From Anaerolineae bacterium (GTDB lineage: Bacteria > Chloroflexota > Anaerolineae > 4572-78 > J111), in NCBI GenBank assembly GCA_023151115.1, contig JAKLJP010000002.1, forward strand, positions 186,001 to 250,000: a stretch of DNA of 64,000 nucleotides, in the 5' to 3' direction. The position numbers and the translations under genes are program-made. Below, piece by piece: positions 49,373 to 58,055 of this stretch (within the stretch, counting starts at the first letter, position 1; each line of letters begins with the position of its first letter). Under the pieces are notes generated by a model. The model did not search any database and was not told the DNA's origin. It saw nothing but the letters and a program-made list of their open reading frames with translations.

Positions 49373-51157
49373 TTACTGAACTTGTGTGACAATCATCAAT
49401 TGGCTAAAATCTTCCAGGGCCACTTTAGGCACGTCGGTTATCCAGCCCTGGAAGCGATCTTTGCGATAAGCCTGAACCTCTTGCTGATAAAAGGGAATGA
49501 TGTAAACCACATCCTCAAAGATAATTTTTTGCATCTCCCACACAATCTGGCGGCGTTTTTCTGGATCGAGTTCGACGCTCTGTTGAGCGTATAGTTCATC
49601 ATATTTGGGGTTGGAATACCCCGTTTCACTGCTGCCGGTGGGAATATCAGAGGTTCGGAGGACGCTGAGGGGACCTTCGGGGTCTGGTCCCCAGGCCCAA
49701 CCCCAAATCATAATATCAAAGTCAAAGGCGGGGCAGCAGGCGGTGGTCAAAGCATCGGGGTCAAAGGCTTGCGGCTCCACCTTGACTCCAATCTGCTGCC
49801 AGGTATCGGCCAAGAGGTCGGCGATGCGCGGGATTTCGGGTTCGTCATTGGGCCAGTAGAGCCGAAAGCTCAAGGGCTTGCTGCCGTCGGGCATTTCGCG
49901 CACGCCATCGCCGTCGCTGTCTTTGTAGCCGGCGTCGTCGAGAATTTGGTTGGCTTTGGCCGGATCATAGGCGTAATCTTCGAGGGTATTGTTATACCAG
50001 GGACCCATGCTGTCGGGGACAAGCGTCAGGCCCGGCGTGGCCAGCCCGAGCATGGCGACGTCAATGATATTCTGCTTATCGGTGGCGTGAGCCAGGGCCA
50101 GGCGCACGTTGCGGTCGCGTAGAGCCGGGTGGCCGGTGCATTTGCCGTCTTCGGGCGGGCAATTTTCGGGCGCAATTTGATTCAAAATGATGTCGCGCAC
50201 ACTGGGATCACGGGGCGCGCCGATGACCAGGCCAATATCGGCGTTGTTGCGTAGCACCGGTACCGCTGTCGAGGAGACGTCGCGGATTACATCCACCTGC
50301 CCGGTGGTCAGGGCCTGTACCAGGGCGTCGGGGTTGGCAAAGGTCTGGAAAATGACCTCATCTATTTTGGGCGCTCCATCAAAATAATCCTTGTTGGCCC
50401 CCAGGCGCACAAATTCGTTTTGCTTGTATTCGACCATTTTGAAGGCGCCGCTGCCAATCATTTCCAGGTTTTCAAATTCAACGGCGGCAGCCGCGTCTTC
50501 ATACTTAGACCAAATATGTTCGGGCAGAACATATTGGTAAGCTAACTGGTTTTCAATATTGGGGATGGCGTCGGTGAGTTTGATGACGACGGTGGTATCG
50601 TCAGTCGCTTCGACGCTCTCAAACTTTTCACCGTAGGTGCTCATGTAAGGAAAGTCGGGGTGGCTACGGTAGTAATTGTAGGTAAAGGCCACATCCTTGG
50701 CCGTTAGCGGCTGCCCATCATGGAACTTGACCCCCGACTTTATTTTGAAAGTCCAGGTTTTGCCGTCGTCGGAAACATCGTAGCTCTCGGCCAGCGAGGG
50801 CTTAAATGTGCCGTCGAGCTGGAGGTCAAACATCGTATCGTAAACCAGGTCGGCAATGACGTACGACTCGTATAGAATGAAGGTGCCGGGGTTCAAGGTA
50901 TCCGGGCTGCCGCCCCAGCCAAAGCGCACTGTCCCGCCCGTAGCTCCGCTGCTGGCCGCCGCTTCTTCTGTCGCTGCAGCCGGCTCAGTTGTTTCGGCGG
51001 AGGTCTCGCTCTGAGCGCTCTGCTCCTCCGCCTGGGTTCCGCCCTCGGCCGGCTTTTCCGTTTCGGGCTGCGCTGCACCGCCGCCGCAGGCAGCTATGAA
51101 TAGAGCCATCAGGGTTAGGGTTAATAATAATGCCAACCATTTTCTTTTGAACATCAA
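49373..51157 (-). CDS. Peptide ABC transporter substrate-binding lipoprotein (DppA/OppA-type)
   Basis: 594 aa, extracytoplasmic solute-binding family 5. Lipoprotein signal ending FIAAC (about residue 24), an Ala/Glu-rich linker, then the family hallmarks: LAESYDVSDDGKTWTFKIKSGVKFHDGQPLTAKDVAFTY, and RLALAHATDKQNI. First gene of the importer operon (A-B-C-D-F order) whose genes are each separated by repeats. It may bind peptides, nickel or other solutes. A 221-bp upstream gap holds two palindromes. Confidence 0.92.
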   Translation of the reverse strand: MMFKRKWLALLLTLTLMALFIAACGGGAAQPETEKPAEGGTQAEEQSAQSETSAETTEPAAATEEAAASSGATGGTVRFGWGGSPDTLNPGTFILYESYVIADLVYDTMFDLQLDGTFKPSLAESYDVSDDGKTWTFKIKSGVKFHDGQPLTAKDVAFTYNYYRSHPDFPYMSTYGEKFESVEATDDTTVVIKLTDAIPNIENQLAYQYVLPEHIWSKYEDAAAAVEFENLEMIGSGAFKMVEYKQNEFVRLGANKDYFDGAPKIDEVIFQTFANPDALVQALTTGQVDVIRDVSSTAVPVLRNNADIGLVIGAPRDPSVRDIILNQIAPENCPPEDGKCTGHPALRDRNVRLALAHATDKQNIIDVAMLGLATPGLTLVPDSMGPWYNNTLEDYAYDPAKANQILDDAGYKDSDGDGVREMPDGSKPLSFRLYWPNDEPEIPRIADLLADTWQQIGVKVEPQAFDPDALTTACCPAFDFDIMIWGWAWGPDPEGPLSVLRTSDIPTGSSETGYSNPKYDELYAQQSVELDPEKRRQIVWEMQKIIFEDVVYIIPFYQQEVQAYRKDRFQGWITDVPKVALEDFSQLMIVTQVQ

Positions 51158-51181
51158 TCTCCTCCTTCGTAAATAACTGTC

Positions 51182-51246
51182 ATGTCACTGCGAGCCGCAG
51201 GCGAAGCAGTCGCCCATTGCTTCGGCCTCCGGCCTCGCAATGACAT
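51182..51246. repeat. Palindromic repeat, divergent ATGTCA family (copy 4)
   Basis: ATGTCACTGCGAG and CTCGCAATGACAT ends; core GAAGCAGTCGCCCATTGCTTC. Confidence 0.7.
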
Positions 51247-51301
51247 GTTCATCGCCGGTGTCGTCCCGTTGGGACTGACCGATACTTAAGAAAATAAATT
51301 T

Positions 51302-51336
51302 TTTGGAGTGCAAAAGCTAAGCTTTTGCACTCCAAA
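51302..51336 (-). terminator. Perfect 16-bp stem hairpin downstream of the DUF1648 gene
   Basis: TTTGGAGTGCAAAAGC and GCTTTTGCACTCCAAA with a 3-nt loop, 42 bp after the stop of the gene at 51379. AT-rich flank on the minus-strand side. A related palindrome lies at 57914-57961, so it may be a mobile repeat acting as terminator. Confidence 0.55.
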
Positions 51337-51378
51337 TTTTCATCACTCTAAATAATTTACCATAAAGAGTATTTACCT

Positions 51379-51882
51379 TTAACGACTGCGATAGGCAAAA
51401 TAAAAATAAACGCCCAAGGTGCCAAACACTATCAGCAGGACTACCGGCATAAAAGCAGCGCCAAGCCCCTTGACTTGCCCCAAAGCAGTCCGAATGGTTG
51501 TCCATTCCATAAAACCGAAAAGCAAGATAACTTCGGCCTTAAGCCAGGACAGAACAGAACAGGCCAATCGGTATTGGCGGCTGGCATTTTGGGCAGTGAT
51601 CGGCCAGGGATAATTAAGTTTGCGCGGATCACGGCGGACAAACGTTAAGAGCAAGTACAGCATCACGCTTACGGAAGGCAAAATAAAGATGGTCCGTTTA
51701 TCACCCCAGCCATCCGCTTCTCCGGTCACGCCAAAATGGGTGGGAATTGAAGCAGGCAAAACCGGCCAGAACAAGATAAGCAAGCCGATCGTTAACAACA
51801 CACCGCCCAGAGCTACCGCTTCAAGGGCTAAATCTTGAAAGGTGTAAGGCAAATCAATGATGGGTCGTTCTCCGGCTTTCAT
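51379..51882 (-). CDS. DUF1648-domain membrane protein
   Basis: 167 aa with four hydrophobic helices. The loop LPASIPTHFGVTGEADGWGDKRT after helix 1 is the DUF1648 hallmark, found in SdpI-like immunity and regulatory membrane proteins. Function here unknown. Confidence 0.8.
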   Translation of the reverse strand: MKAGERPIIDLPYTFQDLALEAVALGGVLLTIGLLILFWPVLPASIPTHFGVTGEADGWGDKRTIFILPSVSVMLYLLLTFVRRDPRKLNYPWPITAQNASRQYRLACSVLSWLKAEVILLFGFMEWTTIRTALGQVKGLGAAFMPVVLLIVFGTLGVYFYFAYRSR

Positions 51883-51966
51883 TGGGTCGGATTATTATCG
51901 AAGACCAGGGACGGGGGACGACTGTCATTTCTGCTGCTCTTCCGTCTTAGGTCTCCGGTCAAGGCG

Positions 51967-53133
51967 CTAAACCATAAAACTCTTGGGCGGATTTTCCATC
52001 TGCAAAATGGGCCGGTCAATTTTGAAGGCGTCAATGTTGCTGGCCGTCGAGCCGTTTATCGCCAACTCACTCAATATTTTACCAATAAGTGAGGCAAATT
52101 TAAAGGCGTGACCCGCCCCAATAGCAACGACACAGTTTTCGTAACCAGGCAGGGTGTCAATGACAAAATCCCGGTCGGGCGGCATGGTGTAGAGGCAAGT
52201 TTTGCTGTAGTGGACAGGGCCGAGGGCCGTGGGAATGTATTTGCGCAGAAAGTTTTCGACCCGTTGGGCGTTGGCGGGATTGGGTTCAAACGAGCGTGTT
52301 TCGGCGGTGGTTTCCTCGCCGCCAACATCCTGGGCGGCCTTGGTGGCCGGCTCGCCATAGGCCGGAAAGCCGTAAAAGCACGGCGCGTCCATCCAGATCC
52401 AGATGGGGAAACGCTCCGGGGCAAAATCGGCCAGGTGAGGGGTGGCAAAATAAGTCACCTGCTCCTGGGTGACGGTCAGCGGGAGTTTGAGGCCAAAATT
52501 GGCCAGGGCGCTATTCGTCCAGGCTCCGGCAGCGATGACCAGCTTGCCACAGCGATATGTCGTTCCACCCGCTACCACCTCAACTTCACCATTAAGCGGG
52601 CGGATGGCGGTGATAGGCATATTGTCCAGCAGCGTGGCCCCGTTGGCGCGGGCCAACCGCTGGTGAGCGGCGTTGCACTTGGCAGCGGGAGCAATCCCGC
52701 TTTCGGACTGGTAGAGGGCGGTAATGTCGTCGGTCAGGCGGAACTGAGGCCAGCGGCGCATTACTTCGGTGGCGTCCAACTGTTCAAAAGGCACAGCGCA
52801 GGCGGCCATGCTGTTAGTATAATCTTCAGTCGCAATCACACTGCCGGCCGGCCACAAATCGAGGCCGCCGGTTTTGACAATCAGTTTTTCGTCTGCTTCC
52901 TCTTCCAGCACCGCCCAGGCTTGATAGGCTTGTTGGGCCAGCCGCACATAGCCGGGGGTGTGATACGACAGCCGGATGATGCGCGAGTGGTCCTGCGACC
53001 CGCCCCGGACATGGCCAATTTCAAACTGTTCCAGCCCCAACACCTCACCGCCCGCCTGCCGTGACAGCCAATAGGCCGCGCCGCTGCCCAGCCCGCCCAG
53101 GCCGAGAACGATATATTCGAAATCCTGTTTCAT
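51967..53133 (-). CDS. Monomeric sarcosine oxidase/N-methyltryptophan oxidase-type flavoenzyme
   Basis: 388 aa FAD amine oxidase. N-terminal dinucleotide fold GLGGLGSGAAYWLSRQ, then LEQFEIGHVRGGSQDHSRIIRLSYH, the flavin-binding signature of MSOX/SolA. The cysteine in YSKTCLYTMPPDRDFVIDTLP is the expected covalent FAD site. Oxidises secondary N-methyl amino acids, releasing formaldehyde and peroxide. No folate or partner genes adjoin, so it is probably the stand-alone form. Confidence 0.92.
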   Translation of the reverse strand: MKQDFEYIVLGLGGLGSGAAYWLSRQAGGEVLGLEQFEIGHVRGGSQDHSRIIRLSYHTPGYVRLAQQAYQAWAVLEEEADEKLIVKTGGLDLWPAGSVIATEDYTNSMAACAVPFEQLDATEVMRRWPQFRLTDDITALYQSESGIAPAAKCNAAHQRLARANGATLLDNMPITAIRPLNGEVEVVAGGTTYRCGKLVIAAGAWTNSALANFGLKLPLTVTQEQVTYFATPHLADFAPERFPIWIWMDAPCFYGFPAYGEPATKAAQDVGGEETTAETRSFEPNPANAQRVENFLRKYIPTALGPVHYSKTCLYTMPPDRDFVIDTLPGYENCVVAIGAGHAFKFASLIGKILSELAINGSTASNIDAFKIDRPILQMENPPKSFMV

Positions 53134-53160
53134 AAGTTGATCTTCCCGCTCCTTGAAAAG

Positions 53161-53220
53161 AGGCGATGACTCGTGAGGCGAGGAGGCGATGAGAAGCCTC
53201 GCCTCCGCTTCCTCGCGTCA
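53161..53220. repeat. Period-8 inverted array at the L7/L12-like gene stop
   Basis: TGAGGCGAGGAGGCGA and GCCTCGCCTCCGCTTCC arms. Contains the stop of the gene at 53218. Confidence 0.7.
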
Positions 53221-53481
53221 GCGACCCGCTTCGATGGCTTCAACCGCCGCTTTGGCTTCGGCCAGCCCTACCCCTGTTGCCTCGCGGTAAATTTTAATCG
53301 CTTCAATTTTGTTACCCCGCTGCAAAAGCGACTTGATTTGGCCGATATAGGCGGGGGCGGGTTCGTCCTGCTCGTCGTACTCCAAATCCAGGTGTTGCAG
53401 GATAAAATCTATTTTCCGCTCCAGTCGCGCCACTTTCTGCATTAGTTGATAGAGTTGGGTATATTCGGCGGAATCGCTCAT
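53218..53481 (-). CDS. L7/L12-like domain protein
   Basis: 87 aa. An N-terminal helix (YTQLYQLMQKVARLERKIDFIL), likely coiled-coil, is joined by an acidic linker to IGQIKSLLQRGNKIEAIKIYREATGVGLAEAKAAVEAI. The second part matches the C-terminal domain of ribosomal protein bL12 ([20 protein letters not shown] in E. coli). It is not the ribosomal protein itself. It may recruit GTPases or other factors, but no role is known. Confidence 0.82.
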   Translation of the reverse strand: MSDSAEYTQLYQLMQKVARLERKIDFILQHLDLEYDEQDEPAPAYIGQIKSLLQRGNKIEAIKIYREATGVGLAEAKAAVEAIEAGR

Positions 53482-53511
53482 GAGTTGCTCCTGGATAAAA
53501 ACGCTATTGAC

Positions 53512-54048
53512 TCAATCGGGCAAATACTCTGTCCCCACTACTTTTCCATCTTTAAGATAGACAATTAACCACTCTGAATTGAACCGGCCATCGGTTGGGT
53601 CAAGGGTGTAATGCAAAGATTGATTGGGGGCGCCGGCCAACTGCGGCATGTTATCATAAGGTGTGACTGGGGAGCCATTACCCCAATGCCAGACCGGGCG
53701 TCGAAATGGGCCGCCGACCGGAAAATATTGCTCGTACAAATGGGACACTTGATATGCACTCATACTAGGGAGGATAGCACGGTGAAATTGGACAAACGGC
53801 TTGAGCGGGCTTATGGTGATACTGTTGAGGCCAAACAGGGCCACGCCAAAGAGGCTAAGGAGCCAGAGGTTTGTTTTTTGCCGGGCCAGAAAACTGGGTA
53901 ATAACACCAGCAAGGCCAGAAAAGCCATCGTCAGGTTAAATTGCCAGAACAGGGAAACGGCAAAATAGACATCCAAAAAGAAGGCTAAACCCAGCAAAAC
54001 TGTTAAGCCAAAAATTTGGATAAGGGTTGTTAAATTACCTTTTGGCAT
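53512..54048 (-). CDS. Membrane protein of unknown function
   Basis: 178 aa. Three hydrophobic helices in the first 80 residues, then an extracytoplasmic domain (about 85-178) rich in Trp, Tyr and Pro (VGGPFRRPVWHWGNGSPVTPYDN, ending WLIVYLKDGKVVGTEYLPD). I do not recognise the family. Confidence 0.7.
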   Translation of the reverse strand: MPKGNLTTLIQIFGLTVLLGLAFFLDVYFAVSLFWQFNLTMAFLALLVLLPSFLARQKTNLWLLSLFGVALFGLNSITISPLKPFVQFHRAILPSMSAYQVSHLYEQYFPVGGPFRRPVWHWGNGSPVTPYDNMPQLAGAPNQSLHYTLDPTDGRFNSEWLIVYLKDGKVVGTEYLPD

Positions 54049-54385
54049 GGGGTTAATATTTTAGAAAAAGTATTTTATGTGAGTTTAGCAGCAGAAGGGG
54101 TGATCAGGCCGGGAATAACAAAACAGGTTGTGAGGTCCAGGTTGGGTGACTGCGCTCAATATAACAGAAATAGTTATGCCTGTCAAGACAAACTCAACTT
54201 GACCAAACTGCGCCCTCTGTGCTAGATTGGAGCAGGTTAAATGTAAAGAGTTGTCACGGACTATCCTACACCACCGGGAATGAAAATACCCCCTCCCCAA
54301 CCCTCCCCCGCAGCGGGGGAGGGGGTTAGCCAGCTTCCCCCCGCAGCGGGGGGACTGAGGGGGGTATCTTCGAAGGAGGGACATT
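54049..54385. promoter_or_regulatory. 337-bp spacer with a candidate promoter and G/C-rich palindromes
   Basis: No gene seen. TTGACC (54199-54204), 18-bp gap, TAGATT (54223-54228) is a possible promoter for the P1 peptidase. Two C-run/G-run palindromes with CCCCCGCAGCGGGGG cores occupy 54287-54366. Confidence 0.4.
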
Positions 54386-55471
54386 ATGACACGCAAACGA
54401 CTACGAGATTTAGGGATTATCATCGGCTCGCTGCCGCCAGGGCCGCATAACGCTATTACCGATGTGCCGGGAGTGCTGGTGGGCCATACCACCGTGATTT
54501 TTGACGAACCGTACGTAGCTCGCACCGGCGTCACCGTCATTGTGCCCCGTGAGGACGAAATCCGCGACGACCGGGCCTTTGCCGGGTATCATTCCTTTAA
54601 CGGCAACGGCGAGATGACCGGCCTGCTCTGGCTGGAAGAGTCGGGCATGCTCGGTTCGCCCATCGGCCTGACCAACACCAACCAGGTCGGTGTGGTCCGC
54701 GACGCCCTGATCTGGCACGATGTTGAAAATTTTGAAAGCCGCGGCTTCAAGCTGCCCATCGTGGCTGAAACCTACGACGGCTGGTTGAGCGATATTGACG
54801 CCTTTCACCTGACCGAAGACCATGTCCACGCCGCCCTGGCGATTGCCAACGGCGGCGCCGTCGAAGAGGGCAATGTCGGCGGTGGAACGGGCATGATTTG
54901 TCACGACTTCAAGGGCGGCATCGGCACGGCTTCCCGCCTGGTTGACAGCAAAAGCGGCCAATACATTGTCGGCGTGCTGGTGCAGGCCAACCACGGCGAC
55001 CGCCACGCCCTGCGGGTAGACGGTGTGCCGGTAGGCCGAGAGATTGGCCCGGAGCTTGTCCCGCTGCCCTGGGAAGAGCCACCCCAGGGCGGCTCAATTA
55101 TCGTTATTATTGCCACCGATGCGCCGTTACTGCCGATGCAGTGTAAACGCCTGGCCCAACGCGCGACGGTGGGTCTGGCTCGCGTCGGCGGCATTGGGCA
55201 CAACGGCAGCGGCGACATTTTTCTCTGTTTTGCCACCGGCAACCATATTCTGACCAACCCCACCGGGCCGCGCCCGCTGGAAATGATACCCAATGAACAC
55301 CTCAACCCCTTTTTCGAGGCCGTTGCCGAAGCAGTTGAGGAGGCCATTCTCAATGCCATCACCATGGCCGAAACGATGACCGGCTTCAAAGGCCGCACCG
55401 CCTACGCCCTACCGCTGGACCGCTTGCAGCAGGTTATGGCTAAGTACCGGCCTTTAGATCAGAAGGGATAA
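54386..55471 (+). CDS. P1-family (DmpA/S58) aminopeptidase or D-esterase
   Basis: 361 aa autoproteolytic hydrolase. Start LRDLGIIIGSLPPGPHNAITDVPGVLVGHTTV is the family hallmark; VGGGTGMICHDFKGGIGTASR is the oxyanion region; the self-cleavage and nucleophile serine is expected in GIGHNGSGDIFLCFATGN. Cleaves N-terminal D- or beta-amino acids or beta-lactam-like amides. GGAGG ribosome site. Probably cytoplasmic, since no signal peptide is seen. Confidence 0.92.
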   Translation: MTRKRLRDLGIIIGSLPPGPHNAITDVPGVLVGHTTVIFDEPYVARTGVTVIVPREDEIRDDRAFAGYHSFNGNGEMTGLLWLEESGMLGSPIGLTNTNQVGVVRDALIWHDVENFESRGFKLPIVAETYDGWLSDIDAFHLTEDHVHAALAIANGGAVEEGNVGGGTGMICHDFKGGIGTASRLVDSKSGQYIVGVLVQANHGDRHALRVDGVPVGREIGPELVPLPWEEPPQGGSIIVIIATDAPLLPMQCKRLAQRATVGLARVGGIGHNGSGDIFLCFATGNHILTNPTGPRPLEMIPNEHLNPFFEAVAEAVEEAILNAITMAETMTGFKGRTAYALPLDRLQQVMAKYRPLDQKG

Positions 55472-55474
55472 GCC

Positions 55475-55558
55475 ATGAACAGGATTGTCGCCGGGCTGGC
55501 AATTGAGCCATCCTCGGATGAACCATTAGCCGAATTGCTGCGATTGGTGGTAAAATAG
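55475..55558 (+). CDS. Possible 27-aa ORF after the P1 peptidase
   Basis: ATG 3 bp after the peptidase stop, with AGGGA upstream; MNRIVAGLAIEPSSDEPLAE to a TAG. It may be a coupled small peptide or the worn end of a longer gene. Weak evidence. Confidence 0.2.
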   Translation: MNRIVAGLAIEPSSDEPLAELLRLVVK

Positions 55559-55615
55559 CAGCGGGAAGAATGATTTGGGGGGCTGGGGTAGAATTAACCG
55601 AGGAATTAGTCACTG

Positions 55616-56143
55616 ATGAAGCGTGAAGAACTTTTACAATTAATTGCCGCGGCTCGGGCTAAAAGTGAAACGCCCGACCTGCGCAATGCCGATATGAGCC
55701 AAACCGATTTGAGCAGAGCCGATTTGAACGGGGTGAATCTGCGCTATGCTAACTTGAGCGGGGCAAATTTGAGCGAGACCAACCTGGAAGGCAGTGACCT
55801 GACCGGGGCCAACCTGAACGAAGCCAATTTAAGCAAAGCCAGGATGAAAAGCGCCCAACTAATGGGGGCCAACCTGATCAAAGCAAATCTGCGCGAGGTA
55901 GATTTGCTTGACGCCAATCTGCGCAATGCCAATTTAACCGACGCCTACTTGACCAGCGCCACCTTGATCGAAACGACGATGCGCGGCGCCGGTTTGAAAG
56001 TAGCTGATATGCGCCAGGCCAATTTAGAAGACGCCAATCTGGTCCGCGCCGATTTGACCGGGGCGAATGTAACCCAGGCCCAGCTTAGCCGGGTCAAGAG
56101 CCTCAAGGGGGCAATTATGCCCGATGGAACGATTCATCCTTGA
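55616..56143 (+). CDS. Pentapeptide-repeat protein
   Basis: 175 aa made mostly of A(D/N)Lxx-type repeats from about residue 21 to 155 (LRNADMSQTDLSRADLNGVN onward), predicted to fold as a right-handed quadrilateral beta-helix. Relatives mimic DNA and protect gyrase, or act as scaffolds. No gyrase-binding tag is evident, so no function is proposed. Confidence 0.92.
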   Translation: MKREELLQLIAAARAKSETPDLRNADMSQTDLSRADLNGVNLRYANLSGANLSETNLEGSDLTGANLNEANLSKARMKSAQLMGANLIKANLREVDLLDANLRNANLTDAYLTSATLIETTMRGAGLKVADMRQANLEDANLVRADLTGANVTQAQLSRVKSLKGAIMPDGTIHP

Positions 56144-56158
56144 TAGACCCCGCTCTTT

Positions 56159-57274
56159 CTACTTGCTCAAAAACTCATACACCAGTGATTGAAAATGATG
56201 CACGCCATTCTCCCGCTTGACCGAGAACCGCCCCTGGTTGTACGAGCGTGACCTTAAGCCCTTCTGCACTGTCTCGCAGATTTCCATATCCTCTTTTTGC
56301 ACCTGGTCGCTAAAGGCAATGGACTGCTGCATGCTTTCCCAGCCTTCGCCGCTGCCGGGCTGCTTGAAATACCACTCAAAAATGGTCAAGGTCCGCTCGT
56401 GGCTGAGTGGGACGATGATGTTGATCTGCATATTGTCAGGGTAGAAGTTCAGCATCAAATTGGGGAAAACCCAATAGTAAAGCGCCTGCGACTCTTCCTC
56501 CGTGCGGAGATAGCGCCGGTCGCGGCCCGGCAGGTTATCGCTAGGGCGCAGCGGGCGGATGGGCGCATACTGCGACGAATAGTAACGATAAGTGTCTACC
56601 CGGTACTGCTCATAATCAATCTCGCGGAACAGGCCGGGGTGGGCGATGGGGATGTGATAACCTTCCAGGTAATTATCCACGTACACTTTCCAATTGGCTT
56701 CAACCACGTAATCCCGCCGCTCGACAAGCTGCATCTGCTCCGGCTGAAACCCGGCCCGGTTGACCTCGTTGGGAATGGCCCCAAAAATTTCGGCCAGAGG
56801 CACCGGCTGCGGGTCGAGATTGACAAATACAAACGGCCCCCACTCCTCCACCTGAACCGCCGGCAGGCAAATATCCTCTTTGCGCCAATTTTCCACCCCC
56901 TCAAATTCGGGTTGGGTCAGCAGCCACCCATCGAGGCCGTAAGTCCAGCCGTGATAGCGGCACTGCAAACTTTTGCGGTTGCCCTTACCCACGGCCACCG
57001 GCCCGGCTCGATGTGGGCAGACATTGAAAAATCCCCGGAGCCGGTTATCCACCCCCCGCATCAGCAGCAGCGGCTCACCCAACAAATCGTAGGTAAAAAA
57101 GTCGCCGGGCCGGGAAACCATCTCCACCCGCCCGACCAACTGCCACGTTTTCCAGAAAATCTTTTCCTTCTCCAGCTCCAGAAATTGCGGCTCCGTGTAC
57201 CAGCGCGCCGGCAGCGTCGAAGCGCGGGCAAGATCGGCGGTTGGTTTGAAATCGCTCAAGTCAAATGGCCTCAT
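56159..57274 (-). CDS. Rieske non-heme iron oxygenase, alpha subunit
   Basis: 371 aa from ATG 57272-57274 (GGAGA upstream). Rieske 2Fe-2S ligands are CPHRAG and CRYHGW (about 83-106). The mononuclear iron site is in VYVDNYLEGYHIPIAHPGL. The C-terminal SRPBCC cavity follows. The layout resembles choline/carnitine monooxygenases and aromatic-ring oxygenases. No reductase gene lies nearby, so the electron donor is not known. Convergent with the pentapeptide gene. Confidence 0.9.
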   Translation of the reverse strand: MRPFDLSDFKPTADLARASTLPARWYTEPQFLELEKEKIFWKTWQLVGRVEMVSRPGDFFTYDLLGEPLLLMRGVDNRLRGFFNVCPHRAGPVAVGKGNRKSLQCRYHGWTYGLDGWLLTQPEFEGVENWRKEDICLPAVQVEEWGPFVFVNLDPQPVPLAEIFGAIPNEVNRAGFQPEQMQLVERRDYVVEANWKVYVDNYLEGYHIPIAHPGLFREIDYEQYRVDTYRYYSSQYAPIRPLRPSDNLPGRDRRYLRTEEESQALYYWVFPNLMLNFYPDNMQINIIVPLSHERTLTIFEWYFKQPGSGEGWESMQQSIAFSDQVQKEDMEICETVQKGLRSRSYNQGRFSVKRENGVHHFQSLVYEFLSK

Positions 57275-57415
57275 TGATGTTGTCTCCTTCGAGAAATAAT
57301 CCACAGATTACACAGATTTCGCAGATTTTTACGACGTGCGCTAAGATCACTACCTTTACAGTTTATGAAAAGCAACATAGCGTAAGATGTTGCCCCTCAG
57401 TTCCAACGAGTTCCT

Positions 57416-57880
57416 TCAGTTCCTTTCTTCGTTCCCTTCTTCCACCCACTCTACTTCGTCACCGACAGCAATTTCGCCGTCATCCAAAACGAGGCCAAAC
57501 GCGCCGCCGGACCAGTTGCCGTACATAGCCTCTTTCAGGCCTGGCCAGGCGTCGTCCATCTGCTCGCATGGCTTAGTTTCACCCCAAATCTGGATACGGC
57601 AGGGACCAATCCGCAAAATTCGATTCTGGGTGTGGGCCAGGCGAATCCCACTCAGCAGCAAATTGGCCCGGCGAGATGAGGGATCGAGGTCTGTGCCCAT
57701 TTCGGCCATGAGCCGCTGCCACACTTCTTGCTCGATCAGCGTCACCTGCCGTTTGCCGCCCTGGTTGGCATTGCCCACCAGGCCCTGATTGGCCTTGAGA
57801 GTGGCCCGTTCGACCGGGTCCATCGGCCCGCGCCGCATCCGTTTGAGCCAGATTGCTTCGAGTTTGCCGGTTGGGGTCAT
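57416..57880 (-). CDS. MOSC-domain protein
   Basis: 154 aa from ATG 57878-57880 (AAGGAG upstream). MOSC features: KRQVTLIEQEVWQRL, the arginine-rich RRANLLLSGI, and the conserved cysteine in IWGETKPCEQMD. MOSC domains carry molybdenum cofactor or move sulfur. YiiM-like stand-alone members reduce N-hydroxylated bases. The tail EEGNEERN and the stop are encoded by an AGTTCC-type array. Confidence 0.85.
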   Translation of the reverse strand: MTPTGKLEAIWLKRMRRGPMDPVERATLKANQGLVGNANQGGKRQVTLIEQEVWQRLMAEMGTDLDPSSRRANLLLSGIRLAHTQNRILRIGPCRIQIWGETKPCEQMDDAWPGLKEAMYGNWSGGAFGLVLDDGEIAVGDEVEWVEEGNEERN

Positions 57881-57913
57881 AGTGTATCTCCTTAGAAAAT
57901 AGACCGACTGACT

Positions 57914-57961
57914 GGAGTGCAAAGCTTGCTTTGCCAAATCGCAAGGCGAGCCTTGCACTCC
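57914..57961. repeat. GGAGTGCAA palindrome
   Basis: GGAGTGCAAAGCTTGC and GCCTTGCACTCC ends; related to the hairpin at 51302. Lies upstream of the MOSC gene. Confidence 0.65.
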
Positions 57962-58055
57962 TTTTCATTATTGGTGGTGTGCCGCAGGCTCGTGACGACT
58001 CCTTTGAAAATAATAGACACAGGCCCATGGGTGGCCCACTTCGCGTCCTCTGAGT

